Origin: Candidatus Thiothrix putei
GTDB taxonomy: Bacteria; Pseudomonadota; Gammaproteobacteria; Thiotrichales; Thiotrichaceae
Length of the DNA stretch: 64,000 bases
Assembly: GCA_029972225.1 (NCBI GenBank)
Contig: CP124756.1
Coordinates: forward strand, 2,214,001-2,278,000
Direction: 5' to 3'
This document shows, one piece after another, positions 39,996 through 50,385 of the stretch; the stretch's first letter is position 1, and every line of letters begins with the position of its first letter. Under the pieces are notes generated by a model, which made no database searches, was not told the DNA's origin, and was given only the letters and a program-made list of their open reading frames with translations. A program made the translations under genes and the position numbers.

Positions 39996-41531
39996 TTAGT
40001 AGTGCTCGCCAACCAGATGAAAACTTCGCACGGTACGCCCATCGGGTTCTACCGAATGTAAATGAACGTCATACCCCCAAAGCTGATGCACGTGGCGTAA
40101 CATTTCATTCACATCGTTGTTCAAAGGGCGGCGCTCATTCAACACATGCTGCAAGGTCAGCGAACGATCACCGCGTACATTCACTTTATAGATTTGAATA
40201 TCCGGCTCCTGCTGACTCAAATTGTATTGCAGCGATAACATTTCCCGCACCCGCCGATACCCCTCGTCATTATGAATAGCCGCTACATCAATGGTATTTT
40301 TGCGATCATCATCTTCCAACGCAAAAAAGCGGAAATCGCGTATCACTTTAGGGGATAAGAATTGCAAGATGAAACTTTCATCACGGTAATTGCGCATCAC
40401 CTGATCCAGGGTACTCAACCAATCACCACCCGCAATATCAGGGAACCAGCGCTTATCTTCTTCGGTTGGATTTTCACAGATGCGGCGAATATCGCTCATC
40501 ATCGCAAATCCCAATGCATAAGGATTAATCCCACTGTAATACGGGCTATCGAAACCGGGCTGCATCACCACATTGGTATGTGAAGTAAGAAACTCCATCA
40601 TAAACCCTTCGTTGACTAAACCTTCGTCATACATTTCATTCAGAATGGTGTAATGCCAAAAGGTTGCCCAACCCTCATTCATCACCTGTGTTTGCCGCTG
40701 CGGGTAAAAGTATTGCGCCACCTTACGCACGATACGGATAATTTCACGTTGCCAAATATCCAAAGATGGTGAGTTCTTTTCAATGAAATACAGCAAATTT
40801 TCTTGCGGATCTTCGGGGAAATGCCGCGCAGCCCTCTCTTCTTCACGCTCACGTCCACGATGCGGCAAAGTACGCCACAGATCATTGAGGTGTTGCTGAA
40901 TGTATAACTCGCGCTCTTGCTGACGGTTTTGTTCTTCCGCCGCTGAAATGGGCGCAGGGCGTTTATAACGGTCTACCCCGTAATTCATCAAAGCATGACA
41001 AGAATCCAGCAGTAACTCGACTTGCTCAACACCATAACGCTCTTCACACTGACTGATGTATTTTTTCGCAAACATCAGATAGTCGATGATTGCTTCTGCA
41101 TCTGTCCAGGTACGGAACAAATAATTGCCTTTGAAAAACGAGTTATGCCCATAACAAGCGTGCGCAATCACTAACGCTTGCATGGTCATGGTATTTTCTT
41201 CCATCAAATACGCAATACAGGGGTTGGAATTGATGACGATTTCATACGCCAAGCCCATGCGTCCCCGACTGTAGTTCTGCTCCACATTGACAAAATGCTT
41301 GCCATACGACCAATGGTTGTAAAACACCGGCATCCCGATTGAGGCATACGCATCCATCATCTGATCAGAACGGATCATTTCAATCTGATTGGGGTAAGTA
41401 TCCAGCTTGAACTTATCGCGGGCAATGCGAGCAATTTCACGGTCATACGCTTCAATGGTTTCGAACGTCCATTCCGAACTGGTCGAAATACAACGTTGTT
41501 CACGGTTATTCTCGGTTGCATGTTCAGTCAT
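39996..41531 (-). CDS. SpoVR family protein
   Basis: 511 aa (E. coli YcgB is about 510). Conserved blocks: MPVFYNHWSYGKHF, VIAHACYGHNSFFKGNYLF, MNEGWATFWHYTILNEMYDEG and NPYALGFAMMSDIRRI. The last gene of the prkA-DUF444-spoVR operon, which in enterobacteria responds to nitrogen starvation and stationary phase; biochemical role unclear. Its start overlaps the DUF444 stop by one base. Confidence 0.95.
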   Translation of the reverse strand: MTEHATENNREQRCISTSSEWTFETIEAYDREIARIARDKFKLDTYPNQIEMIRSDQMMDAYASIGMPVFYNHWSYGKHFVNVEQNYSRGRMGLAYEIVINSNPCIAYLMEENTMTMQALVIAHACYGHNSFFKGNYLFRTWTDAEAIIDYLMFAKKYISQCEERYGVEQVELLLDSCHALMNYGVDRYKRPAPISAAEEQNRQQERELYIQQHLNDLWRTLPHRGREREEERAARHFPEDPQENLLYFIEKNSPSLDIWQREIIRIVRKVAQYFYPQRQTQVMNEGWATFWHYTILNEMYDEGLVNEGFMMEFLTSHTNVVMQPGFDSPYYSGINPYALGFAMMSDIRRICENPTEEDKRWFPDIAGGDWLSTLDQVMRNYRDESFILQFLSPKVIRDFRFFALEDDDRKNTIDVAAIHNDEGYRRVREMLSLQYNLSQQEPDIQIYKVNVRGDRSLTLQHVLNERRPLNNDVNEMLRHVHQLWGYDVHLHSVEPDGRTVRSFHLVGEHY

Positions 41532-42820
41532 TAATCGACCTCCTCACCCGCATGTTTCCTAAACAACTCACGGAAAACGGGGTAGATTTCAGCATTATTG
41601 CGTACCCGTTGAATCGCAAAACGGTCTATAAAATCGCGTTGCAAATGCTCATACAAATACCACAAGCCTTGTGGATCACGATCCCCAATCTCGATGTAAG
41701 TGTAATACTGCACAAAAGGTAATACCGTGTTAATCAGTGCATCGTGGCAACGTTGATTATCCTCATGCCAGTTATCACCATCAGATGCTTGGGCGACGTA
41801 GATATTCCACTGGCTCGGTGCGTAACGCTCTTCAATAATATCCCCCATCAAATTCAGGGCGCTGGAAACCACTGTTCCTCCTGTTTCACGCGCATAGAAA
41901 AAGGTATTCTCATCCACTTCCTGAGCTTGCGTATGGTGACGGATAAAAACAACTTCGATTTTTTCGTAGTTCTTTTTTAGGAATAAATACAGCAAGAAAA
42001 AGAAACGTTTCGCCGTATCTTTGATGTCTTGTGTCATAGAGCCTGACACATCCATCACGCAGAACATCACCGCTTTGGGGGAAGGCTTGGGCAATTTCAC
42101 TTTGAGGTTGTATTTCAAATCAAAATCATCCAACCAAGGGATTGCATGAATCTTTACATTCAAACGCGCCAGCTCTGTTTGCAATACTGTCCGTTGCGTT
42201 TCAGCCAGTTCACTCGCATTGCCCTCATCCAATGCTGCCAATTCAGCCAACACTTCACGGCGACGCCGCCGTTCCTTACCACATAAGGCAATCCGACGCG
42301 CATGAGCGCTACGCATGGAACGCACAATATTAATTTGAGCGGGGTTCCCCACTTCGCTCACGCCTGCACGATGATAATCAAACGAATCCGCACTGAGTAA
42401 CTGGCGTTTAACCATATTCGGTAAGGCGAGGTCTTCAAACAAATATTCCAGAAATTCTTCCTGCGAAATCTGAAATACGAAGTCTTCCATGCCCTCGCCA
42501 TCAGCAGACGCTTGCCCTGAACCACTCCCGCCGCCCGCGCCCCCGGATGGGCGTTGAATGCGGTCGCCTTCCACAAACTCCTTATTACCGGTATGCACAA
42601 TACTGCGTTTCCCGCCCTGCCCGTGACGAAACACCGGCTCAGAAATGTCACGCTTGGGGATCGTAATACTCTCCCCTTGTTCCATATCCGTGATGTTGCG
42701 ACGGCTCACCGCATCCGACACCGCGCGGCGAATCTGTTTCTGATAGCGCTTTAAAAAGCGCTCCCGATTCACCAGACTTTTGTTCTTGCTGTTTAACCGA
42801 CGATCAACAATATAGGCCAT
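41531..42820 (-). CDS. DUF444 (YeaH/YhbH) family protein
   Basis: 429 aa with a von Willebrand A-like domain: the MIDAS motif DVSGSMTQ in [25 protein letters not shown] and [13 protein letters not shown]-terminal basic region and a [11 protein letters not shown] linker around residue 95. Works with PrkA in enterobacteria (YeaG-YeaH). 25 bases separate it from prkA upstream. Confidence 0.94.
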   Translation of the reverse strand: MAYIVDRRLNSKNKSLVNRERFLKRYQKQIRRAVSDAVSRRNITDMEQGESITIPKRDISEPVFRHGQGGKRSIVHTGNKEFVEGDRIQRPSGGAGGGSGSGQASADGEGMEDFVFQISQEEFLEYLFEDLALPNMVKRQLLSADSFDYHRAGVSEVGNPAQINIVRSMRSAHARRIALCGKERRRRREVLAELAALDEGNASELAETQRTVLQTELARLNVKIHAIPWLDDFDLKYNLKVKLPKPSPKAVMFCVMDVSGSMTQDIKDTAKRFFFLLYLFLKKNYEKIEVVFIRHHTQAQEVDENTFFYARETGGTVVSSALNLMGDIIEERYAPSQWNIYVAQASDGDNWHEDNQRCHDALINTVLPFVQYYTYIEIGDRDPQGLWYLYEHLQRDFIDRFAIQRVRNNAEIYPVFRELFRKHAGEEVD

Positions 42821-42845
42821 ACGGCACTCCTTTGGGTCTCACCGT

Positions 42846-44771
42846 TTACTGCGATTTACGTACCCGTAAATACCACTCAGCCAATAAGCGCACTTGTTTT
42901 TCGGTATAGCCGCGTTTCATCATGCGTTCCACGAAATTGTCATGTTTGCGCTGTTCATCCGCTGACGATTTTGCACCATACGAAATGACTGGCAGCAAAT
43001 CTTCGGTGCTGGAGAACATTTTCATCTCAATCACACGGCGCAGCTTTTCATAACTCGTCCATACAGGATTACGCCCATTGTTGTTAGCTCGCGCCCGCAG
43101 CACAAAGTTAACAATCTCATTACGGAAATCTTTCGGGTTACTGATGCCAGCGGGTTTCTCGATCTTTTCCAGATCGGCATTGAGTGCAGAACGGTCTAAA
43201 AACTCACCCGTTTCAGGGTCACGGAACTCCTGATCCTGAATCCAGAAGTCGGCATACGTCACATAGCGGTCGAACAAGTTCTGCCCATATTCGGAATACG
43301 ATTCGAGGTAAGCCGTCTGAATTTCTTTACCAATGAAATCCACATAACGGGGGGCAAGGTATTCTTTAATAAAGCGGATGTAGCGATCTTGCAATTCGCG
43401 TTGGAATTGTTCCTTCTCAATCTGGCGTTCCAATACATACATCAAGTGTACGGGATCAGCCGCCACCTCGGTTGCATCATAGTTAAAGACTTTAGACAGA
43501 ATCTTGAAAGCAAAACGCGTCGACAGGCCATTCATGCCCTCATCCACACCCGCTGCATCTTGGTATTCCTGAATCGTCTTGGCTTTAGGATCAATATCCT
43601 TCAGGTTTTCACCATCGTAAATACGCATTTTCGAGAACAAACTGGAGTTTTCCGGCTCTTTCAAACGTGACAGCACAATGAATTGTGCCAGCATCTTCAA
43701 GGTATCCGGTGCACACGGCGATGCTGCCAACGAACTGTTGATCAGTAACTTTTCGTAAATCTTGATTTCTTCGGTGACACGCAAGCAATACGGCACTTTG
43801 ACAATCGACACGCGGTCAATGAATGCCTCATTATTGCGATTATTTTTAAAGGTCTGCCACTCAGACTCATTGGAATGCGCCAGAATAACGCCGCTGAAAG
43901 GAATCGCACCGATGCTTTCCGTACCGTTGAAATTGCCTTCCTGAGTTGCGGTCAACAACGGATGCAGCACTTTGATCGGTGCTTTAAACATCTCTACGAA
44001 TTCCATCAAACCTTGGTTCGACAAGCACAAGCCACCGGAATAGCTGTAAGCATCAGTATCGTTTTGCGGAAAATCCTCCAGCTTACGAATATCAACTTTA
44101 CCGACCAGTGAAGAAATGTCTTGGTTATTTTCATCGCCCGGTTCGGTTTTGGATACTGCAATTTGGTTGAGGCGTGAAGGATAACGCTTTACGACGCGGA
44201 ACTTAGTGATGTCACCACCGTATTCGTGCAAGCGCTTAACCGCCCAAGGCGACATCACCGTTTTCAAATAACGGGCTGGGATGCCGAAATCTTCTTCCAA
44301 AATCGCGCCATCTTCCTCCACATTAAACAAACCCAAAGGGGATTCATTAATCGGTGAACCTTTGATGCAATAAATCGGGGCTTTTTCGATCAGTGCTTTG
44401 AGGCGTTCTGCGAGGGAGGATTTACCACCGCCCACCGGCCCCAACAAATACAGCACCTGCTTGCTTTCTTCCAAGCCTTGCGCTGCATGACGGAAGAAGG
44501 ACACGATTTGCTCAATGCACTCTTCCATGCCGTAGAATTCAGAAAAAGCCGGATAGCGACGGATGACTTTGTTGGAAAACATCCGGCTCATACGAGGATC
44601 GCGGGACGTATCGACTAACTCCGCTTCACCGATGGCGTACAACATACGTTCAGCGGCGGTGGCATAAGCCATAGTATCGCGCTTGCACAGATCCAGATAC
44701 TCTTGCAGCGAATACTCTTCTTCTTGCAAAGCTTCGTATCGAGATTGATAGTGATTGAAAATGCTACTCAT
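42846..44771 (-). CDS. prkA: PrkA-type serine protein kinase
   Basis: 641 aa from the ATG at 44771, chosen because gaaggggtacacaATG gives a good ribosome site; a GTG lies five codons upstream. AAA+ part with Walker A LLGPVGGGKSSLAERL near residue 110 and the family start IFNHYQSRYEALQEEEYSLQEYLDLC. The C-terminal PrkA kinase-like domain follows. First gene of the stress operon. Confidence 0.95.
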   Translation of the reverse strand: MSSIFNHYQSRYEALQEEEYSLQEYLDLCKRDTMAYATAAERMLYAIGEAELVDTSRDPRMSRMFSNKVIRRYPAFSEFYGMEECIEQIVSFFRHAAQGLEESKQVLYLLGPVGGGKSSLAERLKALIEKAPIYCIKGSPINESPLGLFNVEEDGAILEEDFGIPARYLKTVMSPWAVKRLHEYGGDITKFRVVKRYPSRLNQIAVSKTEPGDENNQDISSLVGKVDIRKLEDFPQNDTDAYSYSGGLCLSNQGLMEFVEMFKAPIKVLHPLLTATQEGNFNGTESIGAIPFSGVILAHSNESEWQTFKNNRNNEAFIDRVSIVKVPYCLRVTEEIKIYEKLLINSSLAASPCAPDTLKMLAQFIVLSRLKEPENSSLFSKMRIYDGENLKDIDPKAKTIQEYQDAAGVDEGMNGLSTRFAFKILSKVFNYDATEVAADPVHLMYVLERQIEKEQFQRELQDRYIRFIKEYLAPRYVDFIGKEIQTAYLESYSEYGQNLFDRYVTYADFWIQDQEFRDPETGEFLDRSALNADLEKIEKPAGISNPKDFRNEIVNFVLRARANNNGRNPVWTSYEKLRRVIEMKMFSSTEDLLPVISYGAKSSADEQRKHDNFVERMMKRGYTEKQVRLLAEWYLRVRKSQ

Positions 44772-45155
44772 TGTGTACCCCTTCACGGTAAATACGAGGG
44801 CAGGTAACTGCCCTGCGATGTATATACAGACAACTATCTGCTTCTGATAGTGACAGTTTGCAAGTCAAATGCCAAGTGACTGCAAACTGGCTAATGTTGA
44901 ATTTCCACCTACCTTTTACTGTAGACAACTAATTCATGAAAAAGTGTAATCAGCCCCTTTCTCATGTTCATAATTTAAACTGAAATACCCCTTGCAAACA
45001 CAAATAGCGGACAAACGGAGGGTCTTCCGTTATCTACGTAAAAAGAACCTTTCCTCGCTATGCTTTATCTGCTATATCAAGGCTGTTGTGTTAACCAATC
45101 ATTATCATTGGATAACTCAATGCTAATAAATGAGAGAAATGAGGAGGAATTTTAC
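44772..45155. other. divergent control region of prkA and the SCP2-like gene
   Basis: 384 bp without a gene. It holds two hairpins on the prkA side: gggcag-gtaa-ctgccc at 44798-44813 in the likely 5' leader of prkA, and cagtttgca...tgcaaactg at 44854-44889. A ccaat-cattatc-attgg inverted repeat lies near 45096-45112 on the other side. Promoters were not assigned with confidence. Confidence 0.5.
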
Positions 45156-45686
45156 ATGTTGAAACAGATGACGCTGGCGTCCTGCCTACTGGTATTGGTT
45201 GCCGCCCCCACCCACGCTGCTGAGTTCATGGATGCTGCATGGGCGAAACAAGCCTGCGATGCGTGGAATGCCGATACCACCTTAACCACGGGCTTGATGG
45301 ATAATGACGGCTATTCCTGGATCAAAAATGATAACAGCCGTGGCTACAAATTGGTGCAAATGTACCGCACTGATTGCGGTGAAAGCACCAAAGTACAATT
45401 GAACATCAGTTTGCAGGGTGATAAAGCCATGTGTAACTACGGCGGTGCACCGGATGGCAAAAAAATGGATGCCAGCTACGACTACCTCATGCACGCTACT
45501 GATGCAGATTGGGCTTGTATGGGCGAAGGCAAGTTCGGTTGTGGTGCAATGGGGGCAATGAGCACGGGCAAACTCAAATTCACTGGCCCCAAAATGGAAG
45601 CCATGAAAGTCATGGGGCCGTTTGAGAACTTCCTGAAACTCACCGGTAAAGTTGCAGGCACTAAAACCGAGTGTAAAGCTAAATAA
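45156..45686 (+). CDS. secreted SCP2 sterol-binding domain-like protein
   Basis: 176 aa from the ATG at 45156 (gaggagga ribosome site); the frame is open further upstream. Signal peptide MLKQMTLASCLLVLVAAPTHAA, then a domain with the SCP-2-like pattern (AWNADTTLTTGLMDNDGYSW, YKLVQMYRTDCGESTKVQLNI, DYLMHATDADWACMG, GKLKFTGPKMEAMKVMGPFENFL). Six cysteines in the mature part. Predicted periplasmic; the bound ligand, if any, is unknown. Followed by a terminator. Confidence 0.82.
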   Translation: MLKQMTLASCLLVLVAAPTHAAEFMDAAWAKQACDAWNADTTLTTGLMDNDGYSWIKNDNSRGYKLVQMYRTDCGESTKVQLNISLQGDKAMCNYGGAPDGKKMDASYDYLMHATDADWACMGEGKFGCGAMGAMSTGKLKFTGPKMEAMKVMGPFENFLKLTGKVAGTKTECKAK

Positions 45687-45700
45687 ATCAACATACCTGA

Positions 45701-45726
45701 CGGGGTGTAAGTCTACACCCCGTTTT
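45701..45726 (+). terminator. rho-independent terminator
   Basis: cggggtgta-agtc-tacaccccg followed by four T, 15 bases after the SCP2-like stop. Confidence 0.88.
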
Positions 45727-45764
45727 ATGCTATTATCCGCCCCGTCAATACTAGGATGAAACGT

Positions 45765-47138
45765 ATGTCGGAGCAGACTCCTCTTCAGATGCAAAAATCC
45801 CTTTTACATAACTTGTCGCAATCTTTGGGACTGCGTGTGCTGATCATCATCCTGCTGGGATTGCTGATGTTGATCCCCTTATTTCTAGCGGAAAGAACCG
45901 TTAAAGAGCGTCAAAGCTATTACCAAAACACCTTGAACAATGTTGCTAATCTTTGGGGTGGCAAACAAACACTGACAGGCCCGGTGTTAATCGTGCCTTA
46001 CGTCGAACATTTCACCAGCGTTGATACGGTTACGGCTGAAAACGGTGAAAGCCGCGTTGTTAGCAAAGACATTTACAACGACCGTACCGCGATTTTGTTA
46101 CCGGAAAAACTTGAAATCCGCGCCAACCTCAATGAAGAACACCAGCAACACGGTATTTACGATGCCTTGGTGTACACGACGACGATTAGTTTAAGCGGTA
46201 AATTTAATCACTCTCAAGTGCTGCAATCCAGCGAAGGTGAACGCCGGATTGTGTGGGATAAAGCGTTTATTGCGCTTGGTTTGACCGATCCACGCGCCAT
46301 TGATACTGCTTCCACATTTTTTTGGAATGATGGGCGTATCGACTTGGAACCCGGTACGCGCTTGAGCAAATTGCTCCCTACCGGTTTTCATGTGCCGCTC
46401 AGTGTTAGCGCTGATAGCGACACCACCAATGAATTTAAACTCAGCATGACCGTGCGTGGCAGTGATGGGCTGTTTTTCGCGCCCGTAGGAGAAAATACCG
46501 CCATTCGCATGACATCTGCTTGGACTCATCCCAGTTTTCAGGGTGACTTGCCCCCCAATAAACAAAAAGTGACGGAAGCAGGCTTTCATGCTGAATGGGA
46601 CATTCCCCATCTCGTGCGCAGTTACCCGCAATACTGGGTGCTGGAAGATCAACAAACTTACGACTTGCACAGCATTAGTGCGGGCGTAAATTTGCATGAA
46701 CCTGACCCACTGTATACCTTAGTGAACCGTGCCGTAAAATACGGTGCATTATTTATTGGCCTGACATTTCTGATGTTTCTGGTATTTGAAATCAGTCTCA
46801 AACAACGCCTGCATGTCTTGCAATACAGTCTTGTTGGCGTTGCATTAGCGCTATTTTATTTGATACTGCTCGCCTTAGCTGAACATATCGGTTTCTTGTA
46901 TGCTTATATCGCTGCATCAGCGACCACAGTACTGAGTATCACGGTTTACACTGGGTTTATCTTGCACAGCAGCCGTCGGGCTTTCCTGTTATTGCTATTA
47001 CTGACCATGCTGTATGCCCTGTTGTTCTTCCTCTTACAGATGGAAGATTACGCTTTGTTGATTAGCGCGGGGCTAGTGCTGTTAGCGACGCTTATGATGA
47101 TGTATGTGACTCGTCACCTGCTTTCCACACCCAAATAA
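45765..47138 (+). CDS. creD: inner membrane protein CreD
   Basis: 457 aa from the ATG at 45765 (aggatgaaacgt upstream); an ATG at 45756 is too close to the ribosome site. One N-terminal membrane helix (LRVLIIILLGLLMLIPLFL), a large periplasmic domain (TLTGPVLIVPYVEHF, GSDGLFFAPVGENT, WTHPSFQGDLPP) and five or six C-terminal helices, as in CreD. No creA, creB or creC is adjacent. The last 47 bases overlap the convergent methyltransferase gene. Confidence 0.92.
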   Translation: MSEQTPLQMQKSLLHNLSQSLGLRVLIIILLGLLMLIPLFLAERTVKERQSYYQNTLNNVANLWGGKQTLTGPVLIVPYVEHFTSVDTVTAENGESRVVSKDIYNDRTAILLPEKLEIRANLNEEHQQHGIYDALVYTTTISLSGKFNHSQVLQSSEGERRIVWDKAFIALGLTDPRAIDTASTFFWNDGRIDLEPGTRLSKLLPTGFHVPLSVSADSDTTNEFKLSMTVRGSDGLFFAPVGENTAIRMTSAWTHPSFQGDLPPNKQKVTEAGFHAEWDIPHLVRSYPQYWVLEDQQTYDLHSISAGVNLHEPDPLYTLVNRAVKYGALFIGLTFLMFLVFEISLKQRLHVLQYSLVGVALALFYLILLALAEHIGFLYAYIAASATTVLSITVYTGFILHSSRRAFLLLLLLTMLYALLFFLLQMEDYALLISAGLVLLATLMMMYVTRHLLSTPK

Positions 47139-47781
47139 CATCGTTACGCGGGTCACGGTAATCGGCCTCCAAACGGCTGATCGGCAGTGCGGCAAACAAG
47201 TTAGCAACACGGCGGGGCGGTAACATGGGATGCCCCACCTTAAAACCCGTTTGCGCATTTAACCAAGTGCGCAAACGCGCCAAGGTTGGCATACCCTCCC
47301 CATGAAACCGGCTATTGGGTGTATGGATATACAACACCCCTGCTGGCTTAAGTAAACCACACAATTGCCGCGCAAAAGCCTGATCGTTTTGGCAGTAATA
47401 CCAGCAAATCCGGTTAAAAATCAGATCAAAGCTCGCCGCTGGCAACGCTTGCGTCTCTTCCAGATACCCCAATGACCAATGCAGCGTTACACCCGCATCC
47501 GCTGCTTTAGCTTGAGCAAATGTTCTATAAGTGCGGGAAATATCATGCCAAGTCACATCCGCGCCTCGCTGTGCCAATGCTACGCTGTATTGCCCGGCTC
47601 CTGCCCCCATATCCAGCACACGCTTGCCTGCTAGGCCACCTAATTTTGCTTCCAGCGAATCCAATAGCACATGATCCACCATACGCCATTCGGCCTCGGC
47701 ATACTCCAACGCCCATGCCGGATCAACCGGATCCCAACCCTTTTCTGGGCGATGCCATTTGCTGTGCAACCAATTAATCAT
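47092..47781 (-). CDS. SAM-dependent methyltransferase
   Basis: 229 aa class I fold: VLDMGAGAGQYSVALAQRG (SAM motif I), DVTWHDIS, FDLIFNRICWYYC and LLKPAGVLYIHTPNS. Related in form to SmtA/CmoM-like methyltransferases, but no substrate can be assigned. Overlaps the 3' end of creD on the opposite strand. Confidence 0.8.
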   Translation of the reverse strand: MINWLHSKWHRPEKGWDPVDPAWALEYAEAEWRMVDHVLLDSLEAKLGGLAGKRVLDMGAGAGQYSVALAQRGADVTWHDISRTYRTFAQAKAADAGVTLHWSLGYLEETQALPAASFDLIFNRICWYYCQNDQAFARQLCGLLKPAGVLYIHTPNSRFHGEGMPTLARLRTWLNAQTGFKVGHPMLPPRRVANLFAALPISRLEADYRDPRNDVIWVWKAGDESHTSS

Positions 47782-47866
47782 GACTATTGCCTTCGGTTTT
47801 TGTTAATTTTTATGATTTCACAAGATGCCATACCACAGAAACATTTACAGACAAGAGGTTCACAGC

Positions 47867-48931
47867 ATGGATGAATTCACCCTCACTTGGCAAAGCGCCG
47901 TCGCTACACACTGCGACCGTTTATTTGTCAATAACATCCCCAAAGCCAGTGAGCATTTGGTAGGTGCTGCCACCATCACTTTTCCGCGTAGCCAATTCAA
48001 TGACCAGCAACGTCAATTCACGCTCGAACCCAAAGTCGGGCGTTTTTACCCGCACGCTTACGCATGGGAAGCGCTCGGTTGTTCGCGCAGCGATTTTCGC
48101 CCGTTCCGCGTCATCGCCACCACCCCAAACACCTTGACGATTGACCCCAATCACCCGCTTACACCTTATACACCCAGCGTAAACACCCCCGCTAATGTGG
48201 CGCAAGAGCAAGACATCATGGGGTTATTCATGACCAATGGTTCAGGAATGCAAGCCCCCTACCCCGGTATTGCGCCGGATTACTATGCCATTTACCCATT
48301 CACCCGCAAGGATGACCGCACCGATACCGAGTACTACAGCAACCCGCGTTTAGTAACCCATTTGGACAAAACCGCGATAGCACAAGTGACGGCGCTGTAC
48401 GGGCGCTTGCTACAAACGGGGATGCACATCCTTGATTTGATGAGCAGTTGCGTATCACACCTGCCGGATACGCTTGATGTGCAAGTCACAGGACTCGGCA
48501 TGAATCAGGTGGAATTAGCCGCGAACCCACGTTTGCAACAATACGTCGTCCACGATCTCAACCACGCGCCGCTATTGCCGTTTGCGGATGCTTGTTTTGA
48601 TGCAGTGATTTGTACGGTATCTGTCGAATACCTCACACAACCATTGGAAGTGATGCGCGAGTTAGCACGGGTCGTTAAAGTCGGGGGTATTGTCATAATG
48701 ACGTTTTCCACACGCTGGTTTCCCAATAAAGTGATTGATGTGTGGGCAGAGATGCACCCATTCGAGCGCCAAGGCTTGGTACTGGATTATTTCGTAAAAA
48801 CGGGGCGGTTCATCGACTTGCATACTGAATCGGTGCGGGGCTTACCACGCCCGATGGATGATCCGCATAGGCGGGAAACAGCCATGTCTGATCCGATTTT
48901 TTCAGTGTGGGGAACTGTCGTTCCCACCTAA
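47867..48931 (+). CDS. methyltransferase domain protein
   Basis: 354 aa from the ATG at 47867 (acaagagg upstream). The C-terminal half is a class I methyltransferase: HILDLMSSCVSHLP, VTGLGMNQVELAANP, FADACFDAVICTVSVEYLTQPLEVMRELARVVKVGGIVIMTFSTRWFP. Motif I is unusual (DLMSSCVSH rather than a glycine-rich loop), as in a subgroup of these proteins. The N-terminal 150 residues are unrecognised. Substrate unknown. Divergent from the other methyltransferase. Confidence 0.78.
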   Translation: MDEFTLTWQSAVATHCDRLFVNNIPKASEHLVGAATITFPRSQFNDQQRQFTLEPKVGRFYPHAYAWEALGCSRSDFRPFRVIATTPNTLTIDPNHPLTPYTPSVNTPANVAQEQDIMGLFMTNGSGMQAPYPGIAPDYYAIYPFTRKDDRTDTEYYSNPRLVTHLDKTAIAQVTALYGRLLQTGMHILDLMSSCVSHLPDTLDVQVTGLGMNQVELAANPRLQQYVVHDLNHAPLLPFADACFDAVICTVSVEYLTQPLEVMRELARVVKVGGIVIMTFSTRWFPNKVIDVWAEMHPFERQGLVLDYFVKTGRFIDLHTESVRGLPRPMDDPHRRETAMSDPIFSVWGTVVPT

Positions 48932-49038
48932 CTCCCGATAACCCCACAAAACCTTCGTTTTTTAGCACTTCCCTGCATCCATCACGCATACTCGACCGTA
49001 CAAGTAAGGTATAGGTTTAGACAAAGGAAGCGCGGAAT

Positions 49039-50385
49039 ATGTACAAGAAAAGTGTGGCAATTATTGGTTCAGGTATAACAGGACTTGCATCCGCATGGCT
49101 GTTACACCCACGCTACAACGTCACCCTGTTTGAAAAAAACGCCTACATCGGTGGGCACACCCACACCATCGACGTACCCGAACAAGACCGCCAGATCCCC
49201 GTCGATACTGGCTTTATCGTCTACAACGACCGCAACTACCCCAACCTGATTGGGTTATTCGCACAACTCGGCATTGAAACCCGCGACACCGATATGTCGT
49301 TCGGGTTTTCGCTGAATCAGGGCGAATTGGAATATTCCGGCTCTAGCCTCAACACCCTGTTTGCACAACGCAAAAACCTATTCCGTTTAAGTCACTGGCG
49401 TTTGCTCAAAGAAATCATGCGTTTCAACAAAGTCGCGCACCGCTTGCTCGAAAACCCTGCCGCTGTCACCGCCATGAGTTTGGGTGAAATGCTCGACGCG
49501 CACCAGTTTTCCCGCGATATGCGCGAACATTACCTGTTGCCAATGGGTGCGGCGATTTGGTCATGCCCGGTTGACACCATGCTCACGTTTCCCGCGCTCA
49601 GCTTCCTCCGCTTCTTCGCCAACCACGGTTTGATTGATCTCCACAACCGTCCCCAATGGCGGACAGTTTGCGGAGGAAGTTCTTTTTATGTGCGCAAACT
49701 TCTCGCCGAAATGGGCGACAAAATCACCCTTCAATCCGGCGCAATACGAGTAGAGCGCAGCACCACGCAAGCCAGCGTCTTTACCGACACCGCCAAACAC
49801 GACTTTGATGCGGTGATTTTTGCCTGCCACGCGGACGAAGCACTTGCTCTACTCGCCCAACCCAGCGCAGAAGAGCAACGCATCCTCGGTTGTTTCCGCT
49901 ACGAAAAAAATCGAACCTATTTGCACACTGACGCAAACCTCATGCCCGTCAATCGCAAAGTGTGGTCGTCCTGGAATTATCTCGCCACCAGCCAGCCAGA
50001 ATACGCCAACGCTCGCCAACAAATGACTGCGACCTATTGGATGAATAACCTGCAAGGGCTGGACACCAGCACCGATTATTTCGTCACCCTCAACCCGTAT
50101 CAGTTGCCGCGTGACCAACACATCATTGCCGAAATGACTTACGAACACCCGATCTTCGACCAAGCCGCCGTCGCCGCGCAGCCGCAACTTGCCAGCCTGC
50201 AAGGGCAACAGCAGTCGTGGTTTTGTGGCAGTTACCACCGCTACGGCTTCCATGAAGATGCCATCGCCTCGGCGGTGAAGGTTTGTGCAGATTTCGGCGT
50301 TACCCCGGTTTGGGTCAAAGCACAGGAAACGACGACTCCTCAGCCTGTGCTTCCGTTGTCGATAGCTGGAGCGGTCATACCATGA
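49039..50385 (+). CDS. FAD-dependent oxidoreductase of the cyclopropane-lipid operon
   Basis: 448 aa amine-oxidase/phytoene-desaturase-like flavoprotein. Dinucleotide-binding VAIIGSGITGLASAWLLHPRYNVTLFEKN at the N-terminus, GGHTHTIDV, and a C-terminal FAD-contacting segment (WFCGSYHRYGFHEDAIASAVKV). First gene of an overlapping operon with DUF1365, cfa, a transporter and two secreted proteins. Comparable gene sets in Rhodobacter and Vibrio belong to sigma-E/ChrR singlet-oxygen regulons. Its own substrate is probably a modified membrane fatty acid (inference). Confidence 0.85.
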   Translation: MYKKSVAIIGSGITGLASAWLLHPRYNVTLFEKNAYIGGHTHTIDVPEQDRQIPVDTGFIVYNDRNYPNLIGLFAQLGIETRDTDMSFGFSLNQGELEYSGSSLNTLFAQRKNLFRLSHWRLLKEIMRFNKVAHRLLENPAAVTAMSLGEMLDAHQFSRDMREHYLLPMGAAIWSCPVDTMLTFPALSFLRFFANHGLIDLHNRPQWRTVCGGSSFYVRKLLAEMGDKITLQSGAIRVERSTTQASVFTDTAKHDFDAVIFACHADEALALLAQPSAEEQRILGCFRYEKNRTYLHTDANLMPVNRKVWSSWNYLATSQPEYANARQQMTATYWMNNLQGLDTSTDYFVTLNPYQLPRDQHIIAEMTYEHPIFDQAAVAAQPQLASLQGQQQSWFCGSYHRYGFHEDAIASAVKVCADFGVTPVWVKAQETTTPQPVLPLSIAGAVIP

